22,324 nt of DNA from JANXPZ01 sp033853925 (GCA_033853925.1 JAWOLC010000034.1:1-22324); one strand, 5' to 3'; shown: positions 15,205-22,173, counted from the first letter of the stretch. The notes: generated by a model not told the origin, from the sequence alone. Made by a program: numbers and translations.

Positions 15205-15222
15205 GCGGCGCCTCAGCGCCGC
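15205..15222. terminator. Hairpin between convergent genes
   Basis: GCGGCGC (15205-15211) and GCGCCGC (15216-15222) form a 7 bp stem with a CTCA loop. The loop contains the stop codon of the leftward DUF4097 gene, and the methyltransferase gene ends 15 bases before the stem. It could end transcription from both sides, although no T-run is present. Confidence 0.45.
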
Positions 15223-16364
15223 TTCAGTCGCACCGCCCCCGAGCCCGTGTCCACGTGGATCGTGCCGCGGCCGGCGCCGATCGTGCCCTCGAGCGTGCCA
15301 TCTTCCCGGTGGAGCAGGGTCAGCGGGTAGTCCGACTCGATGTGGCCGCTGCTCGTCTCGAGGCGCACGCGGGCGTCGAGAGCGGGCGGCCCCTGGATGG
15401 TGACGCTCCCGGAACCCGTGTCCACGAGCAGCGAGCCGGGACCCCGCTCGAGCCCGAGCTGGACGCCGCCGCTGCCGGTGTCGAGACGGATGTCGCGCGC
15501 GCTGACCCCGTCGAGCTGGACGTGACCCGAGCCCGTGTCCACGACCAGCGCGTCCGCGGCGAGGCGGGCGCCGCTCACGTGGCCCGAGCCGGTGTCGATG
15601 CGGAGGCGCCCGCCCTTCGTCTCTTCGACGGTGACCTCTCCCGAACCCGTGTCCACGACCAGCTCGCCCTCACAGCGCCGTAGCGCGACGCTGCCCGAGC
15701 CCGTGTCCACGGTGAGCGAGCCGCGCGTGCCCTCGGCACGGACCGGAGCCGAGACCACGTCCAGGACCAGGCGCCCGTCCACGCCGGCGACGGAGGCGTC
15801 ACCCACGCCGAGGTGAAGGGTGAACTCGCGTCCCGCGGGCAGGCGCACCTCGAGGTCGGCCCAGGCCTCGATCCCGGGCCCGCCGGAGGCGACCGAGACG
15901 CGCCGGGCCGAGAGGATGCCCAGATCCCCGGAGCCGAGGCAGCCGTCCCTGCCCACCGTCAGGCGGGTGTGCCCGAAGCCGCCCAGGCGCGGATAGACGA
16001 TGCGCCGCCCGGGATAGATCACCCGCAGCCACGCGCCCTCGCTCCTCGGCCCGCCTTCCCCGTCCGCGCTCTCGATGCGCAGTCGCGCCCCGTCGCGCCC
16101 CCCGCGGGTCACGAGCACCTCGGTGCCGGCCGCGCTGCCCGGAACCACACGTACCGTGCCGACGAGGTCGCAGATCTCGACGCGGTCGCCGTGGAGGAGG
16201 AAGCGGTCGGGGGCGGGGGCGGCACAGGCCGCCATCGCCAGGAGCGCGGCGTTGGCCAGGAGGGCCAGGGCGGTGAGCGCCAGGACGACGCCCAGGCCCA
16301 GGGCGATGGCGATGCTCCGGCCCCTGCGGGCCGGGCTGGGGACATCCTCGGACGATCTTGTCAT
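15213..16364 (-). CDS. DUF4097 beta-repeat protein with DTGSG repeats
   Basis: A 383-residue envelope protein with an N-terminal membrane anchor (hydrophobic residues 17-45; AMAAC at 43-47 might be a lipobox) and a long repetitive beta-region typical of DUF4097 (right-handed beta-helix, sometimes called putative adhesin). Its C-terminal half contains seven DTGSG units, mostly in the form (V/I)DTGSGxV at roughly 20-residue spacing, plus one ETSSG variant. Each forms one turn of the predicted helix. The start is ATG 16364, with GGGGAG seven bases upstream on the minus strand; an upstream TTG would add 14 arginine-rich residues without a good ribosome site. It is divergent from the ECF sigma gene and shares with it a possible ECF-type promoter element. 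Function is unknown. Confidence 0.85.
   Translation of the reverse strand: MTRSSEDVPSPARRGRSIAIALGLGVVLALTALALLANAALLAMAACAAPAPDRFLLHGDRVEICDLVGTVRVVPGSAAGTEVLVTRGGRDGARLRIESADGEGGPRSEGAWLRVIYPGRRIVYPRLGGFGHTRLTVGRDGCLGSGDLGILSARRVSVASGGPGIEAWADLEVRLPAGREFTLHLGVGDASVAGVDGRLVLDVVSAPVRAEGTRGSLTVDTGSGSVALRRCEGELVVDTGSGEVTVEETKGGRLRIDTGSGHVSGARLAADALVVDTGSGHVQLDGVSARDIRLDTGSGGVQLGLERGPGSLLVDTGSGSVTIQGPPALDARVRLETSSGHIESDYPLTLLHREDGTLEGTIGAGRGTIHVDTGSGAVRLKRR
15241..15717 (-). repeat. DNA repeats encoding the DTGSG turns
   Basis: Seven copies of a short unit, on the plus strand CCCGTGTCCACG or a close variant, occur at about 15245, 15415, 15476, 15534, 15593, 15647 and 15701. They are spaced about 54 to 60 bases apart for most of the stretch, with one larger gap that holds the ETSSG variant. 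They lie inside the gene and reflect the protein repeat; spacers are diverged, so this is not a CRISPR. Confidence 0.7.
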
Positions 16365-16431
16365 GGCGGCTCCCCGTCTCGTCACGCGTCGCGCAACCCG
16401 GTCCAAACGACGTAACGCCCGGACTCCCTCT

Positions 16432-16458
16432 CCTACGCAGGAAGCGGCAAGGCGGTTT
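16432..16458 (-). promoter_or_regulatory. Candidate ECF-type promoter for the divergent DUF4097 gene
   Basis: On the minus strand AAACC (16454-16458) and CGTAGG (16432-16437) are separated by 16 bases. The form AACC-N16-CGT matches the element upstream of the sigma gene on the other strand, and resembles the known ECF pattern (AAC in the -35, CGT in the -10). A start near 16425 would leave a leader of about 60 bases. Confidence 0.35.
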
Positions 16459-16599
16459 CGCGGGCGCCTTTCCCTGAGACAGCCGGTCGGGCAGAATGGT
16501 TGGGATCGGTCGCCGGCAACTCCGCACGCGGGGCGGCCGTAGAGCCGGGTGCGCGCCTCGCGCCCCGGCCCCCGCGCCCGCGCGGCAGGCGTCGGCGTT

Positions 16600-16627
16600 C
16601 CAACCCTTTCCTGACTCCGTCCGTCGA
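16600..16627 (+). promoter_or_regulatory. Candidate autoregulatory ECF promoter of the sigma gene
   Basis: CCAACC (16600-16605) and CGTCGA (16622-16627) are separated by 16 bases, close to the general ECF consensus of an AACC-like -35 and a CGTC-like -10. The implied transcript would begin only a few bases before ATG 16637. Most ECF factors activate their own promoter, so position and pattern agree. Confidence 0.45.
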
Positions 16628-16636
16628 AGAGATCGC

Positions 16637-17215
16637 ATGGAGCGTCGCCCCGGGCTGACGAGCGCCAGCGGAACGCCAGTGCCGGCTCCGGTGGTTGCCG
16701 ACTTGGAGGACGCCGTCCTCGCCGCCAGCGGCGACAGGCGGGCGTTCGAGCGGCTCTATCGAAGCCACGTGGCGCGGATCCACGGTCTGGTGCGGCGCAT
16801 GCTGGGGCCGGACGATTCGGCGGAGGTGACTCAGGACGTGTTCGTGCGCGCGTGGCAGAAGCTCGGGACCTTTCGAGGGGAGGCGGCCTTCGGCACCTGG
16901 CTGCACCGGCTGGCGGTGAACGTGGTGCTCACGCGCCGCTCGTCCCTGGGCCTCCGTCGCCGCCGCTTCCTGGACGAGGAGGACGTGCTCGAAAGCGTGC
17001 CGGCGCGGGCCTCGGCCCACGACTTCGGCCTCGACTTCGAGACGGCCATCGCGCGGCTGCCCGCGGGGGCCCGCCACGTCTTCGTCCTGCACGACGTCGA
17101 AGGGTATCGCCACGAGGAGATCGCCGAGGCGCTCGGCGTGACCACGGGCACGACCAAGGCCCAGCTTCACCGGGCCCGCCTGTTGCTGCGCCGGCACCTG
17201 GGAGGTGAGGGATGA
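16637..17215 (+). CDS. ECF (extracytoplasmic function) sigma factor
   Basis: A 192-residue RNA polymerase sigma factor of the ECF type with only sigma2 and sigma4 regions. Sigma2 (about 27-96) shows AFERLYRSHVARIHGLVRR, the DDSAEVTQDVFVRAW -10 binding helix, and FGTWLHRLAVNV. Sigma4 (about 133-188) has LPAGARHVFVLHDVEGYRHEEIAEALGV-type sequence with helix-turn-helix GVTTGTTKAQLHRAR. The start is ATG 16637 because it gives the usual family length; a longer frame upstream is low-complexity and unconserved. The gene overlaps its anti-sigma partner as ATGA, the usual arrangement. It presumably directs transcription of its own operon and perhaps the divergent DUF4097 gene when the anti-sigma factor is relieved. 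Confidence 0.95.
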   Translation: MERRPGLTSASGTPVPAPVVADLEDAVLAASGDRRAFERLYRSHVARIHGLVRRMLGPDDSAEVTQDVFVRAWQKLGTFRGEAAFGTWLHRLAVNVVLTRRSSLGLRRRRFLDEEDVLESVPARASAHDFGLDFETAIARLPAGARHVFVLHDVEGYRHEEIAEALGVTTGTTKAQLHRARLLLRRHLGGEG

Positions 17216-17910
17216 GCGACCCGCTCGACCGCTGGAGCCCGCGCCTCTCCGACTACCTGGACGGCGACCTCGACCCGGCCAAGACGGCCGCGCTGGAAGC
17301 CCACCTCGAGGGCTGCGCGGCCTGCCGCCAGACCCTGGCGGAGCTGGGCGCGGTCGTGCGCCGGGCCGCGGCGCTGGAGTCCAGCGCTCCGGAAGAGGAT
17401 CTGTGGCCGGGCATCGCCGTGCGCCTGGCCGCGCCCGCTCCGGTGGCCGTCGCCGGCGGCCGCTTCCGCTGGCGGAGCCGGCGCTGGAGCCTCTCGCTTC
17501 CTCAGCTCGCCGCGGCCGGCGTGCTGATCGCTCTCGTCTCGAGCGCCGCGGTCTGGCTGGCGCTCGCGCCCCGCGGGCGGCCGGGGGCTCCGGCCGGCCC
17601 CGCGCCCGTGGCGCGCAGCGCGGCGCCCGTCCCCGCGACCCAGCTCGCGGGCTTCGAGGTGCAGCGCTACGACGCGGCCATCGCCGAGCTGGAAGGAGTC
17701 CTGCGCGAGCATCGCCGCGAGCTGGATCCGGCGACCGTCCGCATCATCGAGCAGAACCTGCGCACCATCGACCGGGCCACCGAGCAGGCCCGACGCGCCC
17801 TGGCGGCCGATCCGGCGAGCCCGTACCTGAACGGCCACCTCGCGGCCCAGCTCAAGCTCAAGGTGGACGTGCTGAGGCAGGCGACCGCCCTGGTCGTCAC
17901 TCATGGATAG
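17212..17910 (+). CDS. Zinc-finger (zf-HC2) anti-sigma factor
   Basis: A 232-residue single-pass membrane protein. The N-terminal ZAS-type module (residues 1-55) carries H31-x3-C35-x2-C38 (HLEGCAAC), which binds zinc and clamps the sigma factor. A membrane segment runs from about 97 to 119. The C-terminal periplasmic part (about 145-232) is predicted helical (AIAELEGVLREHRREL, then EQNLRTIDRATEQARRAL) and may sense the stress or be cut by proteases. It overlaps the sigma gene by four bases and its stop is nine bases before the next DUF4097 gene, whose product may be part of the response. The signal sensed is unknown. Confidence 0.92.
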   Translation: MSDPLDRWSPRLSDYLDGDLDPAKTAALEAHLEGCAACRQTLAELGAVVRRAAALESSAPEEDLWPGIAVRLAAPAPVAVAGGRFRWRSRRWSLSLPQLAAAGVLIALVSSAAVWLALAPRGRPGAPAGPAPVARSAAPVPATQLAGFEVQRYDAAIAELEGVLREHRRELDPATVRIIEQNLRTIDRATEQARRALAADPASPYLNGHLAAQLKLKVDVLRQATALVVTHG

Positions 17911-17919
17911 GAGACCGAG

Positions 17920-18900
17920 ATGATCCTGGAACTCGCCGCCGCCACTCTCCTCTCCCTGGCTGTCGCCTCGGGGCACACCGACACGACCGTGACGGTGCGC
18001 CCCGGCGCGCGTCTCGAGCTGAACGACTTCGGCGGATCCATCACCGTCACCACCTGGGACCGGGGAGCGGTCCGCGTGGCGGCGGACCACGATCCGAGCA
18101 CGCGCCTCTCCGTGGAGTCCGGTCCCGCGGCGCTGGAGGTGCACGCCATGAGGATCGTGCGCATCCCCGACCTGAGCGCTCCCGAGCGCGCGCGCACCCA
18201 GGTGATCGCCGCCCGGTTTCCCGCGACGGTGGACTACCGGCTCACGGTGCCGCGCTGGATGGACCTGCGGCTCTCGGGCATCAACACCGAGATGAGCCTG
18301 AAGGACGTGGACGGGCAGGTCGAAGCGGAGACCGTGCGAGGCTCCATCGTCCTCGCGGGCGGGCGCCGCTTCATCCGCCTGAGCGCCATCGACGGGGACG
18401 TGGAGGTGACGGGTGCGCGCGGTCGGGTCGAGGCCAGCTCCGTGAACCACGACGTGGACCTGCGCGACGTGGAGGGCGAGATCAAGGCCTCGACCGTGAA
18501 CGGCTCCATCCGCCTCGCGCAGGTCCGCTCGGCGGACGTGGAGGCGTCCACGGTGAACGGGGAGATCCTCTACGACGGCGCGCTCCGCGACGACGGGCGC
18601 TACCACTTCGCCACCCACGAGGGCGACGTCGTGGTCGTGGTGCCGGAGCGCACGAACGCGGCGGTCTCCGTGGCCACCTTCAACGGCGAGTTCCTGTCGA
18701 GCTTCCCGGTGCGGGTGCAGGGCATGCGTCGCGGCAAGGACTTCGACTTCGTCCTCGGCACCGGCCGCGGCGAGCTGGACCTCGAGTCGTTCTCGGGCAC
18801 CATCCGCCTGGTGCGGCCGGGGGAGAAGCTTCCGGACGGCTCCGGCCCGGGAGAGCGCCACGAGCTGCGCAAGATCGTGCGGATCCGGGAGACGCGCTGA
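17920..18900 (+). CDS. DUF4097 beta-repeat protein downstream of anti-sigma gene
   Basis: A 326-residue exported protein of the DUF4097 type, preceded by a short hydrophobic leader (residues 1-18, lacking the usual positive start). The beta-repeats carry xVNG-like turns: ASSVNHDV, ASTVNGSI, ASTVNGEI, VATFNGEF, with relatives SGINTEM, ETVRGSI and SAIDGDV, spaced about 17 to 24 residues apart. A basic tail follows (GERHELRKIVRIRETR). AGGAG lies six bases before ATG 17920, and the gene follows the anti-sigma stop by nine bases, so it belongs to the sigma operon. It probably sits in the periplasm or on the surface. Function is unknown. Confidence 0.87.
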   Translation: MILELAAATLLSLAVASGHTDTTVTVRPGARLELNDFGGSITVTTWDRGAVRVAADHDPSTRLSVESGPAALEVHAMRIVRIPDLSAPERARTQVIAARFPATVDYRLTVPRWMDLRLSGINTEMSLKDVDGQVEAETVRGSIVLAGGRRFIRLSAIDGDVEVTGARGRVEASSVNHDVDLRDVEGEIKASTVNGSIRLAQVRSADVEASTVNGEILYDGALRDDGRYHFATHEGDVVVVVPERTNAAVSVATFNGEFLSSFPVRVQGMRRGKDFDFVLGTGRGELDLESFSGTIRLVRPGEKLPDGSGPGERHELRKIVRIRETR

Positions 18901-18952
18901 GCCCGGGAGGGGCCGGCCCGACGGCCGGCCGCGAGGCGAGAAGGGGGCGGAC

Positions 18953-19819
18953 ATGAGCAGGAGCTGGTTCGGGATCAGGTGCGGGGCGATCGCGGTCGTG
19001 GCCGCGACATCGGTGGGGTTCGCCGTGGGCGACGCGCTGGCCACACCGGGACAAGGGGCGGCCACGACCGGGGTCGGCTCCGCGCCGGCCGCCGCCGACT
19101 TCCATCGTGTCTGGAGCCTCGCGCCCGGGAAGTCCATCGAGATCGAGGGCGTGAACGGCCAGATCCGCGCGCGCGGCTCGGCCGGGAAGCTGGTCGAGGT
19201 CTCGGCCTGGAAGCACGGCCGCAGGAGCGACCCGGCCCGCGTCACGATCCAGGTGCTCGAGCACCGGGATGGCGTGACGCTGTGCGTCCAGTACCCGGAC
19301 GGGCACGGCGAGCGCAACACCTGCGAGCCCGGGGGCCAGAGCCAGCAGCACGTGGACGACAACGACGTCAGCGTGGACTTCGAGGTCCTGGTGCCCGCCG
19401 GCGTGCGCTTCGTCGCCCGCACGGTGAACGGCAGCGTCCAGGCCACCGGGCTCGTGGCCGACGCGGAGGCGCACACGGTGAACGGCGCGGTCACGGTCGA
19501 GACCCGGGGCCGGGCCGAGGCCCGGACGGTGAACGGAGCGGTGCGGGCCCGGTTGGGACGGCCGGGCGGGAGCGGACCGGTGTCCCTGAAGACCGTGAAC
19601 GGCTCGATCACCGTGGAGCTGCCCGACGAGGCGGCCGCCGATCTGCGGGCGCGGACGCTGACCGGAACGATCGAGACCGACTTCTCCATGGGGGCGGCGC
19701 ACGTCCGCCATGGCCTCGTGGGCAGCAGGCTGGAGGGCGCGATCGGCAGGGGCGGCCCGCTGCTCGAGCTGACGACGGTGAACGGCAGCATCCGGGTGAG
19801 GAAGTGGGGGAGCATCTAG
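18953..19819 (+). CDS. DUF4097 beta-repeat protein with TVNG repeats
   Basis: A 288-residue exported protein with an N-terminal signal or anchor (MSRSWFGIRCGAIAVVAATS and on to about residue 30). After a linker, the beta-region has five exact TVNG turns, ARTVNGSV, AHTVNGAV, ARTVNGAV, LKTVNGSI and LTTVNGSI, with EGVNGQI and RTLTGTI as degenerate ones. An inserted Asp/Cys-containing stretch (around LCVQYPDGHGERNTCEPGG, then HVDDNDVSVDF) lies before them; its two cysteines may form a disulfide. It begins 52 bases after the previous DUF4097 gene on the same strand. It resembles that gene in repeat type but is too diverged to be a recent copy. Confidence 0.87.
   Translation: MSRSWFGIRCGAIAVVAATSVGFAVGDALATPGQGAATTGVGSAPAAADFHRVWSLAPGKSIEIEGVNGQIRARGSAGKLVEVSAWKHGRRSDPARVTIQVLEHRDGVTLCVQYPDGHGERNTCEPGGQSQQHVDDNDVSVDFEVLVPAGVRFVARTVNGSVQATGLVADAEAHTVNGAVTVETRGRAEARTVNGAVRARLGRPGGSGPVSLKTVNGSITVELPDEAAADLRARTLTGTIETDFSMGAAHVRHGLVGSRLEGAIGRGGPLLELTTVNGSIRVRKWGSI
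19421..19785 (+). repeat. DNA repeats encoding TVNG turns
   Basis: AC(G/C)GTGAACGG occurs five times: 19421-19431, 19475-19485, 19526-19536, 19592-19602 and 19775-19785. All are in the same frame, spaced 51 to 66 bases apart for the first four. They are coding repeats of the beta-helix and not an array of separate units. Confidence 0.75.
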
Positions 19820-19921
19820 CCGCGCGAGGAGATCGGGAACGGCCGAGGAGCAGGGTGCCCGCGCGCGCGGAGGTCCAGCCCGGACTCCACGCGCGCAGTC
19901 CTTGCGCCCGAGATTTGCCGG

Positions 19922-19959
19922 GCAAAGTACTTGACCAATCCGTGCTCGAGGCCTAGACT
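19922..19959 (+). promoter_or_regulatory. Near-consensus sigma70 promoter with overlapping AAGTACTT palindrome
   Basis: TTGACC (19931-19936), 17 bases, TAGACT (19954-19959). The -35 matches five of six bases and the -10 four of six. Seven bases later is the GTG start at 19967, so the transcript should be leaderless. The perfect 8-base palindrome AAGTACTT (19925-19932) overlaps the -35 and is a good candidate operator for the winged-helix regulator encoded by the second gene of the unit. Confidence 0.6.
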
Positions 19960-19966
19960 CTCGCCC

Positions 19967-20599
19967 GTGAACTTCCCGCGCCCCCTCCGTCTGCACGACG
20001 AGGATCCGCCCGCCCTGCACGAGCACGCGATGGCGGACCTGCGCTTCATCCGGCGCACCATGGAGGAAGCCGGCTCGTTCACGGCCGTGCCCGGGTGGGG
20101 CATGGTCTTCGTCGGCGCGACGGCGGTGGGCGCCGCGGCCCTCGCGGCGGGCCAGCGAGACGCGGGCGCCTGGCTGGCGATCTGGCTCCTCGAGGCGATG
20201 CTCGCCCTCGTCGTCGCGGCCGTGAGCCTCGCCCGCAAAGCCCGGGTCGGGCTCTCCGTCGGCTTGTCGGGGCATCCCCTCTTCCGCGGGCCCGGGCGGC
20301 GGTTCGCGCTCTCCTTCGCGCCACCCCTCGCGGCGGGAGCCCTCCTCACCGTGGTCCTCTTCCGTGCCGGCTTCGAGCCCGCGTTGCCCGGGACCTGGCT
20401 CCTGCTCTATGGCGCCGCCGTGGCCACGGGCGGGGCCTTCTCGATCCGCATCGTGCCGGTGATGGGCGTGTGCTTCATGCTGGCGGGGGTGGTGGCCCTG
20501 CTCGCCCCGCCGGGCTGGGGCGACTGGGTGCTCGGCGCCTCCTTCGGGGGGTTGCACCTGGTGTTCGGCGTGTTGATCGCGCGGAGGCACGGTGGCTAG
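19967..20599 (+). CDS. Polytopic membrane protein paired with a winged-helix regulator
   Basis: A 210-residue membrane protein of unknown function. A polar N-terminus (NFPRPLRLHDEDPPALHEHAMADLRFIRRTMEEAGSF in two parts, residues 2-37) is followed by about six hydrophobic segments: near 42-56, 63-80, 105-122, 132-144, 150-172 and 182-198. GTG 19967 is taken as start because the promoter -10 ends seven bases before it, which implies leaderless translation; ATG 20030 is an alternative that would lose the first 21 residues. The gene overlaps the regulator start by eight bases, an arrangement in which a winged-helix regulator and a membrane protein are co-expressed in many bacteria. No ribosome binding site is seen. 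Confidence 0.75.
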   Translation: MNFPRPLRLHDEDPPALHEHAMADLRFIRRTMEEAGSFTAVPGWGMVFVGATAVGAAALAAGQRDAGAWLAIWLLEAMLALVVAAVSLARKARVGLSVGLSGHPLFRGPGRRFALSFAPPLAAGALLTVVLFRAGFEPALPGTWLLLYGAAVATGGAFSIRIVPVMGVCFMLAGVVALLAPPGWGDWVLGASFGGLHLVFGVLIARRHGG

Positions 20600-20969
20600 G
20601 AACGGCGCGGCGGAGAAGGCCCGGCGCACGGGAGAGAGCGCGAGCCCGCGCGGGGCGGCCGGCACGCCCCGGGCGACGGCCGATCTGGATCGCGTCATCC
20701 ACGAGCGCCTGCGGCTCGGCATCGTGAGCGCTCTCGCGGTGAGCGAGAAGCTGGCCTTCGTCGAGCTGAAGCGCCTGATGAAGACCACCGACGGCAATCT
20801 CAGCGTCCACGCTCGCCGGCTGGAGGAAGCCGGCTACATCGCCTGCGAGAAGTCCTTCGCCGGGCGCGTGCCCCGCACGGAGTACCGGCTCACCGAAGCC
20901 GGCCGGCGCGCGCTCGAGCGCTACCTCGACCACATGGAAGCTCTCATCCGGGCGACGCGCGAGCGCTAG
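20592..20969 (+). CDS. Winged-helix transcriptional regulator
   Basis: A 125-residue DNA-binding protein with a winged helix of the ArsR/MarR-like type that matches the winged-helix DNA-binding family (HTH_34-like). The domain covers about 31-115: IHERLRLGIVSALAVSEKLAF, FVELKRLMKTTDGNLSVHARRLEEAGYI (helix-turn-helix), and the wing AGRVPRTEYRLTEAGRRAL. The first 30 residues are a disordered basic leader. GTG 20592 overlaps the membrane protein stop. It most likely represses its own operon through the AAGTACTT palindrome at 19925-19932; a second copy of the surrounding 10-mer lies at 21007-21016, 37 bases past its stop. The ligand or signal is unknown. Confidence 0.87.
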   Translation: MARNGAAEKARRTGESASPRGAAGTPRATADLDRVIHERLRLGIVSALAVSEKLAFVELKRLMKTTDGNLSVHARRLEEAGYIACEKSFAGRVPRTEYRLTEAGRRALERYLDHMEALIRATRER

Positions 20970-20986
20970 CCCATCCCCCCTTTCTC

Positions 20987-21748
20987 ATGGAGACCCGCTC
21001 TGCCATGCAAAGTACTCGTCCGCGAACCGCTCCCTCGGGGCTCCACGTCGCCGTGATCATGGACGGCAACGGCCGTTGGGCCGAGTGCCGCAACCTGCCC
21101 CGCGCGGCCGGGCACGTCGCCGGGACCGAGGCCATGCGCCGCGTCGTCACGGCCGCCCGCGCGCGCGGCCTGGGCACGCTCACGCTCTTCGCCTTCTCCT
21201 CCGACAACTGGCAGCGCCCGCGCCGGGAGGTGGAGGCCCTGATGGACCTGCTGCAAGAGGGGATCGCCCGCGAGGCCGAGCGCTGCGCCGCCAACGGCAT
21301 CCGCCTCTCGGTCATCGGCCGGCGCGACCGGCTCTCGGCGCCGGTCGTCGAGGCGATCGCGCGCGCGGAGGAGAGCACGCGCGCGGGCCGGGCCATGCGC
21401 CTGCGCATCGCCCTCGACTACTCGGGGCGAGGCGCCATCCTCGGGGCGGCGCGGCTGTGCGCGGCGCGCACGGTCTCGCCGGAGGAGTTCGCGACGCTGC
21501 TCGGGCTCGTGCTCCACGACCAGGAGCCCGTGCATCCCGTGGACCTGCTCATCCGCACGGGGGGCGAGCAGCGCCTCAGCGACTTCCTCCTCTGGGAGTG
21601 CGCCTACGCGGAGCTCTACTTCACGGAGCGCATGTGGCCCGACTTCGCGGAAGCCGACCTGGACGAGGCGCTGGCGGAGTTCTGCCGGCGCGAGCGCCGC
21701 TTCGGGCGGCTGCCCGGCGCCGAGGCCGGCGTGGCGGGCGGCGCATGA
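20987..21748 (+). CDS. uppS: Undecaprenyl diphosphate synthase (cis-prenyltransferase)
   Basis: A 253-residue cytoplasmic enzyme that adds isopentenyl units in cis to farnesyl diphosphate to make the lipid carrier for peptidoglycan and O-antigen. Visible are VAVIMDGNGRWA with catalytic D26, LFAFSSDNWQRP (68-78), LRIALDYSGRG (139-149), and IRTGGEQRLSDFLLWECAYAELYF (from 189) with R190 and R196 binding diphosphate, ending in WPDF. Asp199 replaces the usual Asn of the SNF motif. The first ATG at 20987 has no clear ribosome site; ATG 21005 is an alternative. It begins 17 bases after the regulator. The last bases overlap the next gene as ATGA. Confidence 0.95.
   Translation: METRSAMQSTRPRTAPSGLHVAVIMDGNGRWAECRNLPRAAGHVAGTEAMRRVVTAARARGLGTLTLFAFSSDNWQRPRREVEALMDLLQEGIAREAERCAANGIRLSVIGRRDRLSAPVVEAIARAEESTRAGRAMRLRIALDYSGRGAILGAARLCAARTVSPEEFATLLGLVLHDQEPVHPVDLLIRTGGEQRLSDFLLWECAYAELYFTERMWPDFAEADLDEALAEFCRRERRFGRLPGAEAGVAGGA
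21007..21016 (+). promoter_or_regulatory. Second copy of the GCAAAGTACT element
   Basis: GCAAAGTACT here is identical to 19922-19931, the part that overlaps the -35 of the membrane protein/regulator promoter. It lies across the first codons of uppS (directly after the alternative start ATG 21005). The AT-rich 10-mer is unlikely by chance in DNA of this composition, so it may be a second operator. No promoter is recognised around it. Confidence 0.4.
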
Positions 21749-22173
21749 AGGTCCGCCGCGCCCGCTCCTCCGGGTTCGAGGCCGGCGCGGCTCGCGCGGC
21801 CTCCGTCCTGCTCATGCTCGTGGGCCTCGCGCTCGCGGGGCCGGCGGCGCGGTGCGCCCGCGAGTCGCGCCCCTTCTGGACGCTCTTCTGGAGCCTGAGC
21901 GCCGCGGCGCTCGTGGGATTCGGCGCAACCACGCTCCTCTACCTGTCGCGGCGGCTCGCGCCTCCGGCCAAGGACGTGCTGCGGCCGCTGCTCCTCCTCG
22001 GCTCCCTGGCGGCGGCCATCGCCGGCGTGGGCAGGGCGCTGGACGCGCTCGTGCTCTGGCGGCATACCGGGGATCTGGAGGCCTTCGCCATCCTCGTCGG
22101 CCTCGTCCTCGCCGTGCAGGGAAGCCTCACCTTCCGGTTGGTGGAACGGGTCCGGCTGGCCGCGGTACGGTAG
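21745..22173 (+). CDS. Small membrane protein downstream of uppS
   Basis: A 142-residue protein with four predicted membrane helices (about 19-35, 47-66, 80-98, 109-128), separated by short basic loops (YLSRRLAPPAK, LWRHTGD). No family is recognised. ATG 21745 overlaps the uppS stop (ATGA), so it is coupled to uppS. It might work with the undecaprenyl lipid or be unrelated to it; the sequence alone gives no function. The hairpin directly after its stop probably ends the transcript. Confidence 0.75.
   Translation: MKVRRARSSGFEAGAARAASVLLMLVGLALAGPAARCARESRPFWTLFWSLSAAALVGFGATTLLYLSRRLAPPAKDVLRPLLLLGSLAAAIAGVGRALDALVLWRHTGDLEAFAILVGLVLAVQGSLTFRLVERVRLAAVR

Noticed and set aside
15241..15717. 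CRISPR-like regular repeats
   Set aside because: The units are short, in frame with a protein repeat, and the spacers are coding and related to each other.
15600..15720. Aspartic protease active sites (DTGS)
   Set aside because: The DTGSG motif occurs seven times in a beta-helix protein with no pepsin or retropepsin surroundings; it is a structural turn.
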